Source: an uncultured Clostridia bacterium (GTDB taxonomy: Bacteria > Bacillota > Clostridia > TANB77 > CAG-508). Taken from it: DNA of 6,196 nt. Both the position numbers and the translations under genes were made by a program. This document shows, one piece after another, positions 4,109-6,196 of this stretch; the first letter of the stretch is position 1, and the number at the start of each line of letters is the position of its first letter. The stretch is taken from positions 1 to 6,196 of the forward strand of contig CALXVO010000071.1 in the NCBI GenBank assembly GCA_944392065.1. Reading direction: 5' to 3'. Under the pieces are notes generated by a model. That model saw only the letters and a program-made list of their open reading frames with translations, did no database searches and was not told the origin of the DNA.

Positions 4109-4145
4109 ACTCTCTTGCCGCAAGAGAGTATTTTTTATTTTTATT
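4109..4145 (+). terminator. Strong Rho-independent terminator
   Basis: Perfect 9-bp stem ACTCTCTTG/CAAGAGAGT (4109-4117 with 4121-4129), 3-nt loop CCG, then ATTTTTTATTTTT. It ends the membrane-protein transcript about 65 nt past the stop codon. A weaker TTATTA/TAATAA hairpin follows. Confidence 0.9.
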
Positions 4146-4295
4146 ATGTAGTAATAACAAATCTTAAAATAAATATTACAATATCGATGTGATAGGGGGA
4201 AGGGGGGAAGTAGGTTAAAACGATTTCAAGATACATAGAGATAGGGGGGGGTACTTAAAATACCACAAAAATCTCAAAAAATCCGATGTAAACTA
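4146..4295 (+). other. Gene-free intergenic region with poly-G runs
   Basis: No gene fits here. The notable content is runs of 5, 6 and 8 G (4195-4199, 4202-4207, 4244-4251) in otherwise AT-rich DNA. Two runs lie in a direct repeat GATAGGGGG (4191-4199, 4240-4248). The runs could support a G-quadruplex or be slippage-prone tracts. They lie about 50-100 bp upstream of the next promoter. Confidence 0.55.
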
Positions 4296-4324
4296 TTGAC
4301 AATGCTGTAAAAATATGTTATAGT
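4296..4324 (+). promoter_or_regulatory. Strong promoter of the right operon
   Basis: -35 TTGACA (4296-4301, perfect), 17-nt spacer, -10 TATAGT (4319-4324) with an extended TG. The leader that follows (about 4331-4405) is A-rich and unstructured, with AAAC and AATA tandem motifs, then AGGAGG and the first start codon at 4419. This arrangement predicts high expression of the operon. Confidence 0.85.
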
Positions 4325-4329
4325 AACAT
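4315..4329. promoter_or_regulatory. Palindromic operator candidate over the -10
   Basis: ATGTTATAGTAACAT is a perfect 6-bp inverted repeat around TAG and contains the whole -10 hexamer. A dimeric repressor bound here would exclude RNA polymerase. No regulator gene is in the window. A related half-site, GATGTAAAC, lies near 4285. Confidence 0.45.
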
Positions 4330-4418
4330 CAAAAGTAGACTAGATAAAATTATATATAAATGAAACAAACAAACAATAAATAAATAATAAAAACAATAAA
4401 AATTAGGAGGAAAAACAT

Positions 4419-4670
4419 ATGTTAATTTTAACCCAGGACGGATCACAAGTTGTAAAATTCAAAGACATTACAGATTTATTTGTAGATTATATTGATAATT
4501 ATGCTTCTCATGCTATTTATTATAAAACTAAAGATATCTATGATACGCATTCATATAAAACAAAATAACGTTGAAAAGAAGTATTAAAGGATCTTGTTGC
4601 CCATCCAATTAGAAAGATCTAAATTATATGCAGAGAAAAATCATTTGTATTTAATATGCCGGAGGAATAA
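4419..4670 (+). pseudogene. Nonsense-disrupted paralogue of the 106-aa gene (49-aa readable 5' part)
   Basis: It has a strong AGGAGG site 8-9 nt upstream of the ATG. The readable part is 49 aa (4419-4568), opening MLILTQDGSQVVKFKDITDL. The same frame then continues without any indel to 4670 through TAA (4566), TGA (4572) and TAA (4620), ending in MPEE. It aligns with the 106-aa gene immediately downstream: M-x-I-x-S/T-Q at the N-terminus, the MPEE C-terminus, and codon by codon TAA-CGT-TGA-AAA-GAA against GAA-CGC-TGC-AAA-GAG (ERCKE). So the stops replace Glu and Cys codons. The family resembles small Clostridial proteins starting W/YIxSQD and ending xMPxE/D, of unknown function. Decay by point mutation is the simplest reading. 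The 49-aa N-terminal product may still be made, because promoter and ribosome site are intact. Confidence 0.7.
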
Positions 4671-4675
4671 AAATG
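4654..4675 (+). repeat. MPEE-tail/ribosome-site/start cassette, copy 1 (copy 2 at 4977-4998)
   Basis: The 22-nt stretch spanning ATG-CCG-GAG-GAA-TAA-AA-ATG recurs at 4977-4998 with a single change (GAA to GAG, synonymous). The same bases encode the conserved C-terminal MPEE and supply GGAGGA as the Shine-Dalgarno of the next gene. This is consistent with duplication of the upstream gene together with its junction. Confidence 0.75.
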
Positions 4676-4993
4676 TACATACACTCACAAAATAAGAAAA
4701 CTATTGTAAATAGCGACAATGTTACAAATATATATGCAAAATATAGCAAAGTTATTATTGGTGATAGTAAAAAATATAATGATAAAAAAGGACAAACGAA
4801 TATTGTTGAAGTAAGTAAAAAAAAATCGGATAGAAATTATTATTATTTATATTGTACCACAGTAAGCGGAGAAGATGTAAAATTGGGGCGATACTCTTCT
4901 TTTGAACGCTGCAAAGAGATTTTAGAAGAAATTTTAGATTTTTATCAAGATATAAGTGTACCTAATTCAGTATACTATATGCCGGAGGAGTAA
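4673..4993 (+). CDS. Small YIxSQ...MPEE family protein (106 aa)
   Basis: An intact member of the family whose damaged copy precedes it. It begins MYIHSQNKKTIVNSDNVTNI and has a lysine-rich variable middle (about 30-55). A LGRYSSFERCKEILEEILDF segment (about 71-90) looks like a helix, and it ends VYYMPEE. From memory, small proteins with this W/YI-x-SQ start, an LGxYxTxExAxEVLxEI helix and a terminal MPxE/D are widespread in Clostridia genomes and mobile elements. I know of no function. The start is fixed by the GGAGGA that encodes the MPEE tail of the upstream copy, with its ATG 2 nt after that stop. It is cytoplasmic with no membrane segment. The same overlap of tail and ribosome site links it to the next gene. 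Confidence 0.85.
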   Translation: MYIHSQNKKTIVNSDNVTNIYAKYSKVIIGDSKKYNDKKGQTNIVEVSKKKSDRNYYYLYCTTVSGEDVKLGRYSSFERCKEILEEILDFYQDISVPNSVYYMPEE

Positions 4994-4995
4994 AA

Positions 4996-5178
4996 ATGAA
5001 TAAAGATAACAACTACGCTTCTATTTTGTGTGAGTATTGTCCGTATACAGATTACGGACAATCTCCTTCAGAATATGTATCAGGAAACGGAACTTATGTA
5101 TCTTGTGAAGGAATTAACTGTGAAGAAGCATTTGAGAACTATATAAAAGAAACTGGTGATAATACACCGCTTGAATAG
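4996..5178 (+). CDS. Small four-cysteine, probable zinc-binding protein (60 aa)
   Basis: The sequence holds CEYC (residues 12-15) and CEGINC (37-42), that is CxxC-x21-CxxxxC, with a GQSPSEYVSGNG turn between and an acidic helix after (EEAFENYIKETGD). Two close cysteine pairs suggest a zinc ribbon or knuckle, and the spacing is compatible with one metal site. I recall similar short CEYC...SPSE...CEG-CEEAxExY proteins among phage-type hypotheticals, with no known role. The ATG is 2 nt after the stop of the 106-aa gene and uses the GGAGGAG inside that gene's last codons, so the two are translationally linked. Confidence 0.8.
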   Translation: MNKDNNYASILCEYCPYTDYGQSPSEYVSGNGTYVSCEGINCEEAFENYIKETGDNTPLE

Positions 5179-5198
5179 TTATTTTAGGAGTATAAAGC

Positions 5199-5616
5199 AT
5201 GATTACATATGACAAATTAGATTAAACCAAAACAAATAAAACATAACAATATCTATTATTATGTAGCGTTTTTTCGTAATAAAAAAAATGATTTGTATTT
5301 AATACAGCTTTATAAACAAAGAGGATATTTATTACGTCCTCGCATGATTTATTATAATCCATCGGTACAAACTGCTGAAGAAGCTAATATAGAACAAAAT
5401 TATGAATTAGTGTTTACAGCGGAACTTGATATGATTATTAATAAGCTAGAAAAATTTAATTGTGCAGCAAGTCACTCTCATACTTATATTCAAGATATTA
5501 TATAAACATTTTTTAAAATGTATTTAGATGAAAATGTAGAGAAGATAAAATTAAATCAGGAGAAAAGATTGCAATTAAAAAATTATGAAGATTGGGACGG
5601 TAATATTGAATTATGA
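5199..5616 (+). pseudogene. Frameshifted and nonsense-split gene, paralogue of the following gene
   Basis: It starts at ATG 5199 with TAGGAG upstream and reads MITYDKLD, then hits TAA (5223). Dropping one base there (T5223) restores a long open frame (5224-5505, opening KPKQIKHNNIYYYVAFFRNK). After TAA at 5503 the same frame continues to 5616, including a 32-aa ORF from ATG 5518. The end, EKRLQLKNYEDWDG, matches EQLRLEELENWNG at the end of the next gene. The stop aligns near a Lys codon (IKELFKKY against II*TFFKMY). The repaired product would be about 138 aa. The two lesions suggest decay. A programmed +1 shift at GAT-TAA-ACC would explain only the first. Automatic callers may report 5293-5505 or 5518-5616 as separate genes. 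Confidence 0.6.
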
Positions 5617-5984
5617 AGAATTTTTATAAAAATGTAACTTATAAAGGTATAGAATATAAAGTAGAAAATTCTCCTTATATAAATATACAAAATAATATAG
5701 AAGAAATACATCACGATTTATATATTTATGAAAAATGTGAAGATGGAGAATGTAAATTTGTAGATGGTACATATAAAGAAATATTCAAATGGAAAGATTA
5801 CTTAGAAGAATTTAATAAACGTATTTTTATAACAGCTAAGAATAAAAATGATCTTTGTGAAAAGCTTTATATTACTTTAATCAAAGAGTTATTTAAAAAA
5901 TATGAAGAGCACTTAGAAACAGAACGCATGGAACAATTAAGATTAGAAGAATTAGAAAATTGGAACGGAGTAATTAAGATGTAA
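5613..5984 (+). CDS. Hypothetical protein, intact paralogue of the preceding pseudogene (123 aa)
   Basis: Unrecognised. The N-terminal half (about 1-65) is beta-like and aromatic (NVTYKGIEYKVENSPYI; HHDLYIYEKCEDGECKFVDG), with two cysteines four residues apart. The C-terminal half is a long charged helix (ELFKKYEEHLETERMEQLRLEELENWNG). There is no signal or membrane segment. The ATG overlaps the TGA of the preceding frame by ATGA and has no clear Shine-Dalgarno (only GGGACGG about 15 nt upstream), so initiation probably depends on coupling to the upstream frame. That would explain why the 3' part of the damaged neighbour (5518-5616) is still open. It is part of the right operon. Confidence 0.8.
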   Translation: MKNFYKNVTYKGIEYKVENSPYINIQNNIEEIHHDLYIYEKCEDGECKFVDGTYKEIFKWKDYLEEFNKRIFITAKNKNDLCEKLYITLIKELFKKYEEHLETERMEQLRLEELENWNGVIKM

Positions 5985-6001
5985 TTTGCGAGGAAGAAAA
6001 A

Positions 6002-6196
6002 ATGAATAAATCAATTGAAATGTTTAAAGATTTGTACGGATCTACTCTCCTATCTCTTTCAAAAGAAGAACTGATTCAAATAATTGCAATATATCATAGC
6101 TGTTATTCTAAGATAGGAGAAACATGCGTAGAAGAAAGTAAATGTCATATTGAAAGTAATGAAGCTGTAGATAAGATAAGAGATTATTTAAGTGAT
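6002..6196 (+). CDS. Partial gene running off the window (first 65 aa)
   Basis: The start is supported by GCGAGGAAG about 8 nt upstream of the ATG, 17 nt after the stop of the preceding gene. The visible 65 residues begin MNKSIEMFKDLYGSTLLSL and contain SKEELIQIIAIYHSCYSKIG, then a segment with three cysteines (C34, C42, C48) and a helix EAVDKIRDYLSD. The composition is all-helical and soluble. The family is not recognised. The frame is open at the window edge, so length and function cannot be judged. Confidence 0.75.
   Translation, partial: MNKSIEMFKDLYGSTLLSLSKEELIQIIAIYHSCYSKIGETCVEESKCHIESNEAVDKIRDYLSD

Noticed and set aside
4643..5304. Shared 14-mer ATTTGTATTTAATA in both pseudogenes
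   Set aside because: It falls in different reading frames of unrelated proteins, and such AT-rich 14-mers are plausible by chance here.
4419..5616. Genetic-code reassignment to explain the in-frame stops
   Set aside because: The in-frame stops align with different amino acids (TAA with Glu and Lys, TGA with Cys), a frameshift is also present, and intact neighbours end normally with TAA, TAG and TGA.

Overview
This is an AT-rich window with Firmicutes-style expression signals: purine-rich Shine-Dalgarno sites, TTGACA/TATAAT promoters with extended -10s, and hairpin-plus-U-tract terminators. Every gene is small and mostly unrecognised. One belongs to a small-protein family I associate with Clostridia. 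The likeliest source is an accessory replicon (phage, prophage or plasmid) of a Clostridia-type bacterium. No hallmark replication, capsid, integrase or transposase gene is present, so the element type stays open.

Left arm (1-2600, minus strand). Two transcription units run leftward. The last (28-351) is a monocistronic coiled-coil gene with its own promoter and terminator. The larger unit appears to start at a promoter at 2567-2595 and end at a hairpin at 441-470. In transcript order it holds about 650 nt of hairpin-rich noncoding sequence (a candidate large structured RNA), then alternating tRNA-like elements and small genes: element C, a 214-aa gene, element B, a 51-aa gene, element A, and a 64-aa gene. 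A further T-arm minihelix (element D) lies inside the noncoding RNA. All four elements have a well-formed T arm and an acceptor-like stem, but none has a normal D arm or anticodon loop.

Centre (2600-3460). This is a divergent intergenic region. It holds a short GC-rich low-confidence ORF, about 240 nt in which the plus strand has only 3 G against 55 C, and a run of A-tracts phased about 10 bp apart just upstream of a strong rightward promoter (3130-3158). That promoter drives a 300-nt leader with potential secondary structure.

Right arm (3460-6196, plus strand). A 193-aa single-pass membrane protein is closed by a strong terminator. An intergenic region with unusual poly-G runs follows, then a second strong promoter whose -10 is overlapped by a 15-bp palindrome. 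This promoter drives a close-packed operon of small genes: a nonsense-riddled pseudogene, its intact paralogue (106 aa), a four-cysteine 60-aa protein, a second pseudogene with a frameshift and a nonsense codon, a 123-aa protein sharing its C-terminal half, and a partial gene running off the window.

The most unusual feature is the left operon, where decoding-incompetent tRNA-like structures sit between cistrons downstream of a large structured RNA. It resembles tRNA punctuation of mitochondrial transcripts, but that reading is inference.
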